Positions 9,451-18,479 of a stretch of 64,000 nucleotides of DNA are shown in pieces (position 1 is the stretch's first letter; every line of letters starts with the position of its first letter). The notes under the pieces are model-generated. The model did no database searches and was not told the origin of the DNA. It saw only the letters and a program-made list of their open reading frames with translations. The translations under genes and the position numbers were made by a program. Source of the stretch: Candidatus Omnitrophota bacterium (GTDB lineage Bacteria > Omnitrophota > Omnitrophia > Omnitrophales > Aquincolibacteriaceae); NCBI GenBank assembly GCA_020632475.1, contig JACKFM010000004.1:16417-80416 (forward strand). Direction: 5' to 3'.

Positions 9451-11535
9451 ATGGCTGAGAGTAAAAATATTAAATATCCGATCAATCGTATCCGTAATAT
9501 CGGAATTGCTGCGCACATTGATGCAGGTAAAACGACGACGACCGAACGTATTCTGTTTTATACCGGCGTGACCTATAAGATTGGTGAAGTGCACGAGGGA
9601 ACCGCGGTCATGGACTGGATGGAACAGGAACAGGAACGCGGAATTACGATTACTTCGGCCGCCACGACGTGTTTTTGGAAAGATTGCCGTATTAATATTA
9701 TTGATACGCCCGGTCACGTTGATTTTACGATTGAAGTGGAAAGATCACTCCGCGTGCTTGACGGTTGTGTTGCCGTCTTCGGTGCTGTTGAAGGTGTCGA
9801 GCCACAGTCTGAAACCGTATGGCGCCAGGCTGATCGCTATAAAGTTCCCCGCATTGCTTTTATTAATAAAATGGATCGTACCGGTGCTCAGTTTGAAGTA
9901 AACATCCAGCAAATGAGAGATCAGCTCGGTGCTAACGCTGTTCCGATTCAGCTGCCGATTGGCTGTGAAGAGAATTTTAAGGGAATTATTGATCTTTTAG
10001 AAATGAAGGCTTATTTATTTGATGATACTTCGATGGGTGCAAAATTTGAAGTTGCGGATATTCCGGCTGAGTTTCAGGAAGAGGTAAAAAAGGCCCGTGA
10101 CTTTCTCATTGAGAAATCTTCAGAACATGATGATGACTTGATGAATAAATTCATTGAAGGTCAGGAGCCGACCAAAGAGGAGCTCAAAAAAGCCATTCGT
10201 AAAGCCGTGATCAGCTTGAAAATGACGCCGGTTTTATGCGGTTCTGCTTTAAAGAATAAAGGGGTTCAGCAGCTTCTGGATGCGGTGGTTGATTATCTGC
10301 CTTCACCGATTGAAGTGCCTGCGGTTAAGGGTTTGGACCCAGTCGATGAGGAAACTCCAATCGAACGCCATGCTTCTGAAGATGAGCCTTTGACCTGCTT
10401 TGCCTTTAAAATTGCCAGTGATAAATTCGTTGGAAGTTTGACCTTTATCCGTATTTATTCAGGTGTTCTTAAGGCAGGTTCTTATGTCTATAATCCGCGC
10501 AGCAAAAAAACAGAACGCTTAGGCCGTCTTCTTTTAATGCATTCAAATAAAAGAGAAGAAATTGAAGAAATGGGTGCCGGCAACATCGTTGCCGCTGTCG
10601 GTTTAAAGGATGTGAAAACTGGAGATTCGATTTGTACGGATGCCAGTCCGATTATTCTTGAATCGCTTTTTGTTCCCGAGCCGGTGATTTGGATGGCGAT
10701 TGAACCCAAAACCAAAGCAGACCGTGACAAAATGTCGGATGCAATTACCAAGCTTGTTGCCGAAGATCCTACCTTCCGCGTTAGAACTGATCAGGAAACA
10801 GCGCAGACGCTGATCGGCGGAATGGGTGAGTTGCATCTTGATATTAAAGTGGATATTTTAAAGCGTGAATACGGCGTAGAGCTTAATGTGGGTAAGCCTC
10901 AGGTTGCTTATCGCGAAACGATTACGGCAACCGCTGAAGCTGAGGGTAAATTCATTAAACAGACCGGTGGGCGTGGTCAATACGGACATTGCGTACTGCG
11001 TATTGAACCGCTGGAAAATGGCAAGGGTATTGAATTTGAAAATGAAGTCGTCGGCGGTGCAATTCCCCGTGAATATATTCCTGCGGTGGAATCGGGTGTT
11101 GAAGAAGCTTGCAATAACGGTATTTTGGCCGGTTATCCCATTACCGATGTCAAAGCGGTTGTGTATGACGGAAGTTATCATGATGTTGACTCATCAGAAA
11201 TCGCATTCAAGATGGCAGGTATTCTGGGTTTTAAAGAAGCTTTCAGAAAAGCTAAACCCATTCTTCTTGAGCCGATGATGCTTGTTGAAGTTGTGGTTCC
11301 GGAAGAATATATGGGTGATATTATCGGCGACTTGAACTCCAGACGCTGCATTATCCAGGAAATGGGTAATCGCGGGCATTTAAAAGTTGTAAAGGGACTT
11401 GTCCCTCTGGCTGAAATGTTCGGATATGCGACAGCGATCCGTTCTTTGTCGCAGGGCCGTGCAACCTATTCCATGGAGCCGAATAAGTATCAGGAAGTTC
11501 CCAAGAATGTTGCCGAGAAAATTATTGCAGGCTAG
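9451..11535 (+). CDS. fusA: Elongation factor G
   Basis: EF-G is the GTPase that drives translocation and, with RRF, ribosome recycling. The 694-residue protein has the G1 P-loop AHIDAGKTT at residues 21-29, the switch II DTPGHVDFT, and NKMD in G4. The five-domain length is canonical, ending in the domain IV/V region with GRGQYGHCVL and the SLSQGRATYSM motif. The tuf gene that often follows fusA is absent here; a 128-nt gap with a hairpin precedes rpsJ. Confidence 0.99.
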   Translation: MAESKNIKYPINRIRNIGIAAHIDAGKTTTTERILFYTGVTYKIGEVHEGTAVMDWMEQEQERGITITSAATTCFWKDCRINIIDTPGHVDFTIEVERSLRVLDGCVAVFGAVEGVEPQSETVWRQADRYKVPRIAFINKMDRTGAQFEVNIQQMRDQLGANAVPIQLPIGCEENFKGIIDLLEMKAYLFDDTSMGAKFEVADIPAEFQEEVKKARDFLIEKSSEHDDDLMNKFIEGQEPTKEELKKAIRKAVISLKMTPVLCGSALKNKGVQQLLDAVVDYLPSPIEVPAVKGLDPVDEETPIERHASEDEPLTCFAFKIASDKFVGSLTFIRIYSGVLKAGSYVYNPRSKKTERLGRLLLMHSNKREEIEEMGAGNIVAAVGLKDVKTGDSICTDASPIILESLFVPEPVIWMAIEPKTKADRDKMSDAITKLVAEDPTFRVRTDQETAQTLIGGMGELHLDIKVDILKREYGVELNVGKPQVAYRETITATAEAEGKFIKQTGGRGQYGHCVLRIEPLENGKGIEFENEVVGGAIPREYIPAVESGVEEACNNGILAGYPITDVKAVVYDGSYHDVDSSEIAFKMAGILGFKEAFRKAKPILLEPMMLVEVVVPEEYMGDIIGDLNSRRCIIQEMGNRGHLKVVKGLVPLAEMFGYATAIRSLSQGRATYSMEPNKYQEVPKNVAEKIIAG

Positions 11536-11571
11536 TACCGTCTGACATTTAATTTTATTGGTAGACGGTAC
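11535..11571 (+). promoter_or_regulatory. Perfect 9-bp inverted repeat in the fusA-rpsJ gap
   Basis: GTACCGTCT (11535-11543) and AGACGGTAC (11563-11571) form a perfect 9-bp stem around a 19-nt AT-rich loop, starting within the fusA stop codon. No T-run follows directly, so it is not a clean intrinsic terminator. A TTTTTT run occurs about 40 nt later at the motif agtactagtagtttttt. The 128-nt gap is the largest between rplJ and rplE apart from the ends, so partial termination, mRNA processing or S10-leader regulation is possible. Confidence 0.45.
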
Positions 11572-11663
11572 AGTATTGCGAACCCATAAAATTAATTGTC
11601 GTGCAGTACTAGTAGTTTTTTAATAATACGCGGCGCTAAGCTCATAAAAGCAGGATAAAACAT

Positions 11664-11981
11664 ATGACCGTTACAACGAAAGAAAAAATCAGAATTAAAT
11701 TAAAGGCTTATGATCACCGTATTCTGGATCAATCGGTCCAGGAAATTGTCGGGACGGTTAAACGTACCGGCGCACGAGTTGTCGGTCCGGTGCCCCTTCC
11801 CACACATGTTTGGAAGACCACAGTGCTTCGCGGTCCTACGATTGATAAAAAATCAAGGGATCAGTTTGAAATCCGGACGCATAAGCGTTTAATCGCAATT
11901 GAAGAACCGACCGCCAGAACAGTCGATGCATTGATGAAACTGGATTTGCCTGCGGGTGTGGATGTTGAAATTAAACTTTAA
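11664..11981 (+). CDS. rpsJ: Ribosomal protein S10
   Basis: S10 is a 30S head protein that also acts in antitermination as NusE, together with NusB. The 105-residue product has the conserved KIRIKLKAYDHR start, the GPVPLPT loop, and the DQFEIRTHKRL segment. It opens the S10 gene cluster. The ATG at 11664 follows GCAGGA. Its presence after a structured gap suggests the S10 cluster may have its own control point. Confidence 0.99.
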   Translation: MTVTTKEKIRIKLKAYDHRILDQSVQEIVGTVKRTGARVVGPVPLPTHVWKTTVLRGPTIDKKSRDQFEIRTHKRLIAIEEPTARTVDALMKLDLPAGVDVEIKL

Positions 11982-12001
11982 AATAGGATGCTCGAATTAA
12001 A

Positions 12002-12775
12002 ATGATAGGACTTTTAGGAAAAAAAGTAGGAATGACTCAAGTGTTTGACGGCGAAGGCCGTCAGGTGCCGGTAACTGTCTTGCAGGTAGGTCCCTGTCAG
12101 GTATCGGAAATCCGTACAAAAGAAAAACATGGTTATACGGCAGTTCAATTAGCTTTTGATGCTTGCCGCCCAAAAAACTTAAATAAGGCCAAAGTCGGAC
12201 ATCTGAAAAAGTCGAATATTGAGCCCTTACGCTTTGTCCGTGAAATTCGTACTGAAAATATCGAGGGTTTGACTCCCGGAGCAAAACTCCGCGCGGATAA
12301 TTTTGCGGTTGGTGACTTTGTGGACGTCGAAGGTGTTTCAATCGGCCGTGGTTTTCAAGGTGTTGTAAAAAGACATCACTTCAAAGCCGGTGAAGCCGCT
12401 CACGGTTCCAAAATGGGGCGTGAACCTGGTTCTACCGGTCAATCCGCTTACCCTTCGCGTGTGATTAAGGGATTGAGAATGCCCGGGCATATGGGTAGCG
12501 AGAGAGTGACGGTTCAAAATCTGTGTGTTGTCCAAGTGGATGTCGAAAATAATTTAGTTGCTTTAAACGGGGCTGTTCCCGGTTATGACGGTTCCTATCT
12601 GGTCATTCGTGATGCCCTGAAAAAGCGAAAAGATAAGAAATGGAAGCTTGAAGAAGTCAAGGAAGACAAGCCGGCCGAAGAACCTAAAGCTCAGGCCGAA
12701 TCCTCCGAACAAGAAGCTCCAGCCGAAGAAACTTCTGCACAAGAAGATTCGAAAGATCAGCAAGAAAAGTCTTAA
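12002..12775 (+). CDS. rplC: Ribosomal protein L3 with acidic C-terminal tail
   Basis: L3 binds 23S rRNA near the peptidyl transferase centre. The core shows the start MIGLLGKKVGMTQVF and the conserved segment around KMGREPGSTGQ and MPGHMG. At 257 residues it is about 45 longer than typical. The extra C-terminus (roughly residues 212-257) is a low-complexity Glu/Pro/Ala/Ser tail. The tail is in frame with no sign of a shift, so it belongs to the protein. Confidence 0.98.
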   Translation: MIGLLGKKVGMTQVFDGEGRQVPVTVLQVGPCQVSEIRTKEKHGYTAVQLAFDACRPKNLNKAKVGHLKKSNIEPLRFVREIRTENIEGLTPGAKLRADNFAVGDFVDVEGVSIGRGFQGVVKRHHFKAGEAAHGSKMGREPGSTGQSAYPSRVIKGLRMPGHMGSERVTVQNLCVVQVDVENNLVALNGAVPGYDGSYLVIRDALKKRKDKKWKLEEVKEDKPAEEPKAQAESSEQEAPAEETSAQEDSKDQQEKS

Positions 12776-12809
12776 GGACTCAATTTTTATTTTGATAAAG
12801 GAAAAAATA

Positions 12810-13466
12810 ATGAAGGTGCCGGTTTACTCAAAACAGGGAAAAAAGAAAAAAGAAATCGAACTCAATGCCGAAATTTTTGGTGTCCGGGTCAATGAACGTT
12901 TACTGCAGCTGGCCCGTACGGCCTTTGCAGCCAATCTTCGCAGAGGGACCGCGGCAACGAAGACCCGTAAGGATGTTCGGGGCGGCGGTAAAAAGCCCTG
13001 GAGGCAAAAGGGAACAGGGCGTGCACGTGCGGGTTCTTCACGTTCTCCGATTTGGCGAGGAGGTGGTACGGTGTTCGGTCCGCATCCCCGCAGCTATAAT
13101 ATCCAGATGCCGAAAAGCATGCGCAAACAGGCCTTAATAGCAGCTTTAAGCTTGAGAGCCAAAGAGCAAAACCTGGTGGTCCTTGAAGGTGTTAATCTTG
13201 AAACCCATAAGACCAAGGAATTTGCACAAATTGTTAAGTCTCTGCCTATGAATAAGAAGCGGGCTTTATGTATTGTGAAGAGTCTGGAAGGAAATCTAAA
13301 AAAAGCCGGTCAGAATTTGGAAGGACTGGTGCAGTTAAAACAGGCAGCTGATGTGAATGCCTATCATGTTCTTCAGCGCGGACAACTGATCATCGAAGAA
13401 ACCGCTTTGGAGCAGCTTGAAAATGCCGTTTTAGCTAAAAAATCACTAAGTGAGGCAAAATCATGA
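12810..13466 (+). CDS. rplD: Ribosomal protein L4
   Basis: L4 lines the exit tunnel and, in E. coli, represses the S10 operon. The frame is open from 12648, but that would overlap the rplC tail and give an unrelated Lys-rich leader; the ATG at 12810 after AAGGAAAAAA is the sensible start, giving 218 residues. The tunnel loop GGGKKPWRQKGTGRARAGS and SPIWRGGG are present. It overlaps rplW by 4 nt. Confidence 0.98.
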   Translation: MKVPVYSKQGKKKKEIELNAEIFGVRVNERLLQLARTAFAANLRRGTAATKTRKDVRGGGKKPWRQKGTGRARAGSSRSPIWRGGGTVFGPHPRSYNIQMPKSMRKQALIAALSLRAKEQNLVVLEGVNLETHKTKEFAQIVKSLPMNKKRALCIVKSLEGNLKKAGQNLEGLVQLKQAADVNAYHVLQRGQLIIEETALEQLENAVLAKKSLSEAKS

Positions 13467-13750
13467 AGCTTCATATTTATGACATTATCAAAGAACCTTT
13501 GATCACCGAGAAACTTGCCCGCGAAGAGGAAAAGCTAGGTAAATATGCTTTTAAGGTGCATCCTCAGGCCAATAAAAAGCAGATTAAATCTGCGGTTGAA
13601 AAAGTTTTTAATGTTCATGTTTCTTCTGTTAATACGTCTAATCAAGCCGGAAAATGGCGGCGTGTTCGTTACCAGGCCGGTAAAACAGCGAATTGGAAAA
13701 AGGCTATCGTGACTTTGAAAAAAGGCGATAAAATCGATATCACTACTTAA
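13463..13750 (+). CDS. rplW: Ribosomal protein L23
   Basis: L23 sits at the tunnel exit and docks trigger factor and SRP. The 95-residue product has the typical IIKEPLITEKL start and a KANKKQIKSAVE-like helix (QANKKQIKSAVEKVF), followed by the basic loop and a C-terminal strand. The ATGA overlap with rplD indicates coupled translation. Confidence 0.98.
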   Translation: MKLHIYDIIKEPLITEKLAREEEKLGKYAFKVHPQANKKQIKSAVEKVFNVHVSSVNTSNQAGKWRRVRYQAGKTANWKKAIVTLKKGDKIDITT

Positions 13751-13792
13751 GTTACCCTTTAAATCAGACAAAATTAAGGAATTTATTTAGAA

Positions 13793-14620
13793 ATGGCACT
13801 CGTAAAATTTAAACCGACAACACCGACAAGACGTTTTGGAAACGTTTCCAGTTTTGACGAGATTACAACTGACCGCCCGTATAAACCGTTAACTATTGCC
13901 CGTAAACGTACAGGCGGACGCAATAACCACGGCCATATTACCGCCCGTGGACGTGGAGGCGGACATAAACAGCGTATTCGTATCGTTGATTTTCGCAGGA
14001 ATCGTCATAATGATCCGGCAACGGTTTTGACTGTTGAATATGATCCGGGCAGAACCGCAAGAATTGCTTTGGTGAGTTACCCGGACGGCCAGAAAAAATA
14101 TATCCTGTGTCCGGATCAGTTGCAGGTCGGGCAGGTGATCATGAGCGGAGAAAATGTTGAGGTGAAGGTGGGCAACCATCTGCCGCTGCGTAATATTCCT
14201 GAAGGTACTCCGATTCATAACATTGAACTCTTCCCGGGCGCAGGCGGAAAGCTTGTGCGTTCAGCAGGTGGTGTGGCTCAGATTTTATCGAAAGAGGAGC
14301 AATTTGCGCATCTTAAATTGCCTTCCGGAGAGATTCGCATGGTCCGGCTTGATGCTTATGCGACTGTCGGTCAATGTTCAAATACCGATCATGAAAACCT
14401 GACACTGGGTAAAGCCGGCCGAAGCCGTTGGCTTGGCAGACGTCCCATTTCCCGCGGTATCTGCCGTAATCCGGTTGATCATCCGATGGGCGGTGGTGAA
14501 GGTAAGTCCAAGAGCGGTAAACATCCTCAGAGTCCTTGGGGGCAAAAGGCTAAAGGTCTTAAGACCCGTAAGAAAAGCAAAGTCACTAATAAATTTATTG
14601 TGAGGGATAGAAGAAAATGA
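13793..14620 (+). CDS. rplB: Ribosomal protein L2
   Basis: L2 is a 23S rRNA-binding protein needed for subunit association and peptidyl transfer. The 275-residue length is canonical. Visible hallmarks are the GRNNHGHIT motif near residue 42, GGGHKQRIRIVDF, and the C-terminal GMVMNPVDHPHGGGEG-like segment, which here reads RNPVDHPMGGGEGKS. Note that the usual HPHGGGEG is HPMGGGEG: the catalytic-centre His229 of E. coli (DHPHGG, first His) is retained as the DHP histidine. It overlaps rpsS by 4 nt. Confidence 0.98.
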   Translation: MALVKFKPTTPTRRFGNVSSFDEITTDRPYKPLTIARKRTGGRNNHGHITARGRGGGHKQRIRIVDFRRNRHNDPATVLTVEYDPGRTARIALVSYPDGQKKYILCPDQLQVGQVIMSGENVEVKVGNHLPLRNIPEGTPIHNIELFPGAGGKLVRSAGGVAQILSKEEQFAHLKLPSGEIRMVRLDAYATVGQCSNTDHENLTLGKAGRSRWLGRRPISRGICRNPVDHPMGGGEGKSKSGKHPQSPWGQKAKGLKTRKKSKVTNKFIVRDRRK

Positions 14621-14916
14621 GCCGTTCAGCAAAAAAAGGTGTTTTCGTAGACGAGAAATTGTTAATGAAAGTGCAGAAGGCCAAGGCGCAAAATGACCGT
14701 CGTCCGGTTAAAACCTGGTCCCGGCGCTCCACGATTACGCCTGATTTTGTCGGTGTGACACTGGCCGTGCATAATGGGAAAATTTTCAACAATGTTTTTG
14801 TCACAGAAAATATGGTCGGTCATAAGCTCGGAGAATTTTCTCCTACAAGGACATTTAAGAAACATAGCGCATCGGGTGAAAAAGCTAAAGCAATGGCTAC
14901 CGGGGCAAAAACTTAA
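14617..14916 (+). CDS. rpsS: Ribosomal protein S19
   Basis: S19 is a 30S head protein that contacts S13. The 99-residue product has the conserved WSRRSTITPDFVG and HNGK segments, then MVGHKLGEFSPTRTF. It starts within the rplB stop (ATGA). The order rplB-rpsS-rplV-rpsC is the standard S10 layout. Confidence 0.98.
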   Translation: MSRSAKKGVFVDEKLLMKVQKAKAQNDRRPVKTWSRRSTITPDFVGVTLAVHNGKIFNNVFVTENMVGHKLGEFSPTRTFKKHSASGEKAKAMATGAKT

Positions 14917-14950
14917 TCGTTATCAAAATAAGACAGGGCATTGATTTAAA

Positions 14951-15469
14951 ATGGCAAAGACAAAACAAAATAATCAACAGGATAAAGAAACCGAATCCAA
15001 GACGGGTTCCAGTGCAAAGGCAGTCGCCAGATATCTGCGTGTTTCTCCGCGTAAAATCCGGCTGGTAATTGATTCGGTCCGTTACAAACCGGCTTTTCGT
15101 GCGCTTGGAATTTTAGCGAATCTGCCTCAGAAAGGTGCGCGTTTTACGGAAAAACTTCTTAAGAGTGCGATTGCTAATGCAAAAGACCTTGGTTTGGATC
15201 AAAGCCGTCTATATATTTCGGATATCCGGGCAGATCAGGCGCCGACGATGAAACGGTTCCTTTCACGTTCAATGGGAAGGGCGGATCGTATTCTTAAAAG
15301 ATCGAGCCATTTATCTTTGACTCTGAGCGAAGGGGAAAGATCTTTTCAAACACCGGGAGCGGTTGTCGAAACAGCTCAGGAAGAACCTAAGGCCAAAGGA
15401 AAGGCTAAAGGGAAAAAAGTTACAAAGAAGACCAGTAAAGCAAAAGCTGCGGCCGGAGCCGCTGGTTAA
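14951..15469 (+). CDS. rplV: Ribosomal protein L22 with N- and C-terminal extensions
   Basis: L22 spans the 50S subunit and its hairpin lines the exit tunnel. The core begins near residue 25 (AKAVARYLRVSPRKIRLV) and contains the tunnel-hairpin region with APTMKRFLSRSMGRADRI. At 172 residues it exceeds the usual 110-120. The N-terminus adds about 20 polar residues, and the C-terminus adds about 35 residues rich in Lys, Ala and Gly. Confidence 0.97.
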   Translation: MAKTKQNNQQDKETESKTGSSAKAVARYLRVSPRKIRLVIDSVRYKPAFRALGILANLPQKGARFTEKLLKSAIANAKDLGLDQSRLYISDIRADQAPTMKRFLSRSMGRADRILKRSSHLSLTLSEGERSFQTPGAVVETAQEEPKAKGKAKGKKVTKKTSKAKAAAGAAG

Positions 15470-15480
15470 AGGAGGAAGTC

Positions 15481-16266
15481 TTGGGACAGAAAGTACATCC
15501 TTATGGAATTAGATTAGGCTATATCAAGCCGTGGCGCGGTAAATGGTTTGCCAAGAAAAATTTTTCTGATTTATTGGAAGAGGATTTGAAAATTCGCGAC
15601 CATGTGAAGAAAAAATTATCTCATGCAGGGGTTGGTAATATTGAAATCGAACGCTCCAGCGGACGTATCCGCGTGAGGATTTTTACAGCCCGTCCCGGGA
15701 TTATTATCGGTCGCAGAGGACAGGAAATCGAGAAAATTAAAGACGGGGTCAGTAAATTGACCAAAAGTGAAGTGACCCTTGATATTAAGGAAATCAAAAC
15801 GCCTCAAATTGAAGCACAGCTTGTTGCTGAAAACATTGCCATGCAACTTGAAAAGCGTATTGGTTTCAGACGCGCAATGAAAAAAGTCGTTCAGACGGCC
15901 ATGCAAAAAGGAGCTCTTGGAATCAAGGTGAAATGCAAGGGGCGTCTTGGTGGTGCTGAAATTGCCAGAGAAGAAGGAATGCATGAAGGAAAGGTTCCTC
16001 TGAGTACTTTTCGGGCCGATATCGATTATGGATTCACTGAAGCCCACACGACCTACGGTTCCATCGGGTGTAAGGTGTGGATTTATAAGGGCGATATTCT
16101 GGTGAAAAAAGAAGAAGCCGAACAGCGTGAGAAGCGTCAGAGCCGCTTAGCTGTCTCTGAAGAAGAAGCTGCAGAAGCGCGAGAAGCATCGAATCCGGCC
16201 ACTGTTGCAGAAGCTGAAGCATCCAAGATTGATGCGCCAGAAGCAACTCAGAAGGATTCAAATTAA
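15481..16266 (+). CDS. rpsC: Ribosomal protein S3, TTG start, C-terminal tail
   Basis: S3 forms part of the mRNA entry site of the 30S subunit. The TTG start at 15481 is supported by AGGAGG at 15471-15476 and by the canonical N-terminus MGQKVHPYGIRLG. The KH motif IIIGRRGQEIEKIK is intact, and so is the C-terminal domain ending in GCKVWIYKGDI. The protein has 261 residues, and about 50 of them form an acidic Glu/Ala-rich tail after the core. Confidence 0.98.
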   Translation: MGQKVHPYGIRLGYIKPWRGKWFAKKNFSDLLEEDLKIRDHVKKKLSHAGVGNIEIERSSGRIRVRIFTARPGIIIGRRGQEIEKIKDGVSKLTKSEVTLDIKEIKTPQIEAQLVAENIAMQLEKRIGFRRAMKKVVQTAMQKGALGIKVKCKGRLGGAEIAREEGMHEGKVPLSTFRADIDYGFTEAHTTYGSIGCKVWIYKGDILVKKEEAEQREKRQSRLAVSEEEAAEAREASNPATVAEAEASKIDAPEATQKDSN

Positions 16267-16284
16267 GATAAGGAATAGAATGTT

Positions 16285-16701
16285 ATGTCATTGATGCCTA
16301 AAAGAGTTAAATTTAGAAAAATGCACCGTGGTTGGATGAATGGTCTTGCCACCAAGGGTAATCAGGTATCGTTCGGTGAGTATGGTATTAAAGCCATTGA
16401 CCGCGGTATGCTGACTGCGACGCAGATTGAAGCGGCCCGTGTTGCCTTGACTCGTCACGTGAAACGCGGCGGTAAGGTGTGGCTGCGTGTTTTTCCGGAT
16501 AAACCTTATACTAAGAAACCGGCTGAGGTTCGTATGGGAAAGGGAAAGGGATCGCCCGAGTACTATATCGCGAAGATTAAACCGGGCCGGGTAATTTTTG
16601 AAATGGCCGGTGTGCCCGAGGCACTGGCAAAATCGGCATTACGCTTATGCTCTCATAAAATGCCGTTCAAAACCAAATTTGTAAAAAGGGCGGCGATATA
16701 A
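16285..16701 (+). CDS. rplP: Ribosomal protein L16
   Basis: L16 helps position A-site tRNA on the 50S subunit. The 138-residue product has the typical MLMPKRVKFRK-like start (here MSLMPKRVKFRKMHRG). It also has the central VWLRVFPDKPYTKKPAEVRMGKGKG split across the conserved loop, and FEMAGVPEALAKSALR near the end. Only 2 nt separate it from rpmC. Confidence 0.98.
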   Translation: MSLMPKRVKFRKMHRGWMNGLATKGNQVSFGEYGIKAIDRGMLTATQIEAARVALTRHVKRGGKVWLRVFPDKPYTKKPAEVRMGKGKGSPEYYIAKIKPGRVIFEMAGVPEALAKSALRLCSHKMPFKTKFVKRAAI

Positions 16702-16703
16702 TC

Positions 16704-16913
16704 ATGTTAAAGACATCTGACTTACGTGCTATGAATGAAGATGAGCTGGTCGAGAAGGTTGCGCAGCTTAAAAAAGATTTAATGCAGTACCGGTTTCAAT
16801 CTAAAACCGGGAAACTTGAAACTAAATCTACGATCAAGGCGGTCAGGAAGGATATTGCACGCCTGTTGACCATCATCAATGAAAAGAAAGAGAACTTAGA
16901 GGTTAAGCCGTGA
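16704..16913 (+). CDS. rpmC: Ribosomal protein L29
   Basis: This small 69-residue helical hairpin protein sits near the tunnel exit. It carries the KTSDLRAMNEDELVEKV start and the LMQYRFQ motif typical of L29, then a second helix with KAVRKDIARLLTIINE. It overlaps rpsQ by 4 nt. Confidence 0.97.
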   Translation: MLKTSDLRAMNEDELVEKVAQLKKDLMQYRFQSKTGKLETKSTIKAVRKDIARLLTIINEKKENLEVKP

Positions 16914-17173
16914 AGAAAGACAAAGAAATTAAGCTCGAGGGAAGAGTTAGAGAAGGTATTGTTTTGAGCGATAAGATGAACAAGACTATTATCGTTGAAG
17001 TGACCCGGTTGATGTCTCATTCCCAGTTTAATAAAGTCATCAGGCGTAAGACCAAATATGCTGCGCATGATGAAAACAATGAGGCAAAGATCGGTAACAA
17101 GGTTCGAATTATACAGACCAAACCGTTATCTAAAAGAAAACGTTGGAGCTTAGTAAAGGTGCTGCAGTCATGA
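16910..17173 (+). CDS. rpsQ: Ribosomal protein S17
   Basis: S17 is an OB-fold primary 16S rRNA-binding protein. The 87-residue product shows the signature GIVLSDKMNKTIIVEVTR, then KYAAHDENNEAKIGNKVRI and the C-terminal TKPLSKRKRWSLVKV. A GTG start at 16910 overlaps the rpmC stop (GTGA). Confidence 0.98.
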   Translation: MKKDKEIKLEGRVREGIVLSDKMNKTIIVEVTRLMSHSQFNKVIRRKTKYAAHDENNEAKIGNKVRIIQTKPLSKRKRWSLVKVLQS

Positions 17174-17538
17174 TACAGATGAGATCGATTTTACAGATTG
17201 CTGATAATAGCGGGGCCAAACGTGCTGCCATGATCGGTGTTATCGGTAGACATGGTAAAAAGACAGCTGAGATCGGGGATATTATTACCGCTTCGATTAA
17301 AGAGGCGATTCCCCGGGGAAATGTCAAAAAGGGTGATGTGGTCAAAGCTGTAGTTGTGCGTACAGCTTCACCGATCCGCCGTAAAGACGGTTCGGTTGTG
17401 AAGTTTTCTTCGAATGCGGTGGTTTTGATTGATAATAACCAGAATCCCCGCGGTACACGTATTTTTGGGCCGGTCGCCAGAGAACTCAGGGATCGTAAAT
17501 TCGCCAAAATTATTTCTTTAGCCCCCGAGGTTCTGTAA
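17170..17538 (+). CDS. rplN: Ribosomal protein L14
   Basis: L14 bridges to the 30S subunit and opens the spc cluster. The frame is open from 17143, but the ATG at 17170 is chosen because it gives the canonical 122 residues and the conserved start MIQMRSILQIADNSGAKRA. It also overlaps the rpsQ stop by 4 nt (ATGA). NQNPRGTRIFGPVARELR near the C-terminus is typical. Confidence 0.98.
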   Translation: MIQMRSILQIADNSGAKRAAMIGVIGRHGKKTAEIGDIITASIKEAIPRGNVKKGDVVKAVVVRTASPIRRKDGSVVKFSSNAVVLIDNNQNPRGTRIFGPVARELRDRKFAKIISLAPEVL

Positions 17539-17582
17539 TCGGTTAACTTCGAGACAGTTTTTCTTAAAAAGGAATGTTTGTT

Positions 17583-17891
17583 ATGCGTTTAAAAAAAGAT
17601 GATCAAATAATTGTAATCGCCGGCAAAGATAAGGGTAAAAAGGGCCGTGTGCTTAAAACTTATCCGAAATCGAACCGCGTGCTGGTTGAAAAGATTAACT
17701 ATACAACCGTTTATTTAAGAAGAAGCCAGGAAAATCCGCAGGGTGGTATTACCAAAGCGGAAAATCCGATCCATGTTTCCAATGTTAAGTTAATTTGCCC
17801 CAGGACGGGTAAGCCGACTCGCGTGGGATATACCAAACTCGCTGATGGAACAAAGCAGCGTGTGAGCAAGAAGTCTGGAGAAACTATCTAA
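17583..17891 (+). CDS. rplX: Ribosomal protein L24
   Basis: L24 initiates 50S assembly. The ATG at 17583 is preferred over an upstream ATG at 17574, because AAAAAGGA lies 9 nt before the former and abuts the latter. The 102-residue product has the KOW motif (VIAGKDKGKKGRVLK), the NPQGGI loop and ends in a basic tail. The TAATG overlap joins it to rplE. Confidence 0.97.
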   Translation: MRLKKDDQIIVIAGKDKGKKGRVLKTYPKSNRVLVEKINYTTVYLRRSQENPQGGITKAENPIHVSNVKLICPRTGKPTRVGYTKLADGTKQRVSKKSGETI

Positions 17892-18454
17892 TGGCACAAG
17901 TAATCGAAATTCCATTATCATTAAGAAAATACCGTGAAGAAATTCTTCCTGCTCTGAAAGAGGAGTTTGGATATGCGAATATTATGCAAGTGCCCCGTCT
18001 TGACAAAATCGTTGTCAATATGGGCGTTAAGGATGCCAAAACGGATGTTAAGATCATCGAATTGTTAGCTTCCGAGCTGGGTGCGATTACCGGACAGAAA
18101 CCGCTTGTGACTTCGGCGAAAAAATCCATCGCGGGCTTTAAGCTGCGTCAGGGGCAATCGGTCGGTCTGAAAGTGACTTTGCGAAGAAGGCGGATGTATG
18201 AATTTTTTGACCGCCTAATTCATGTGGCCATGCCCAGAATCCGTGACTTTCGTGGCTATAGCGAGAAGAGTTTTGATGGACGCGGTAATTATACCCTGGG
18301 ATTGCAGGAACAGATTATCTTTCCCGAAGTTGAGTTTGATAAAATTAAGAAAACTCAAGGAATGGATATTACTTTTGTGACAACAGCGCAGACGGATGAA
18401 GAGGCTAAAAAACTGTTGAGTCTCATGGGTCTTCCGTTTGCCAAGAAGCAATAA
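17891..18454 (+). CDS. rplE: Ribosomal protein L5
   Basis: L5 binds 5S rRNA and contacts P-site tRNA. The 187-residue length is typical. Visible motifs include VPRLDKIVVNMGV, TGQKPLVTSAKKSIAGFKLR, and RDFRGYSEKSFDGRGNY. It lies 25 nt before rpsN. Confidence 0.98.
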   Translation: MAQVIEIPLSLRKYREEILPALKEEFGYANIMQVPRLDKIVVNMGVKDAKTDVKIIELLASELGAITGQKPLVTSAKKSIAGFKLRQGQSVGLKVTLRRRRMYEFFDRLIHVAMPRIRDFRGYSEKSFDGRGNYTLGLQEQIIFPEVEFDKIKKTQGMDITFVTTAQTDEEAKKLLSLMGLPFAKKQ

Positions 18455-18479
18455 TTAAATTAAGGAGCGGCGAGCTTTA

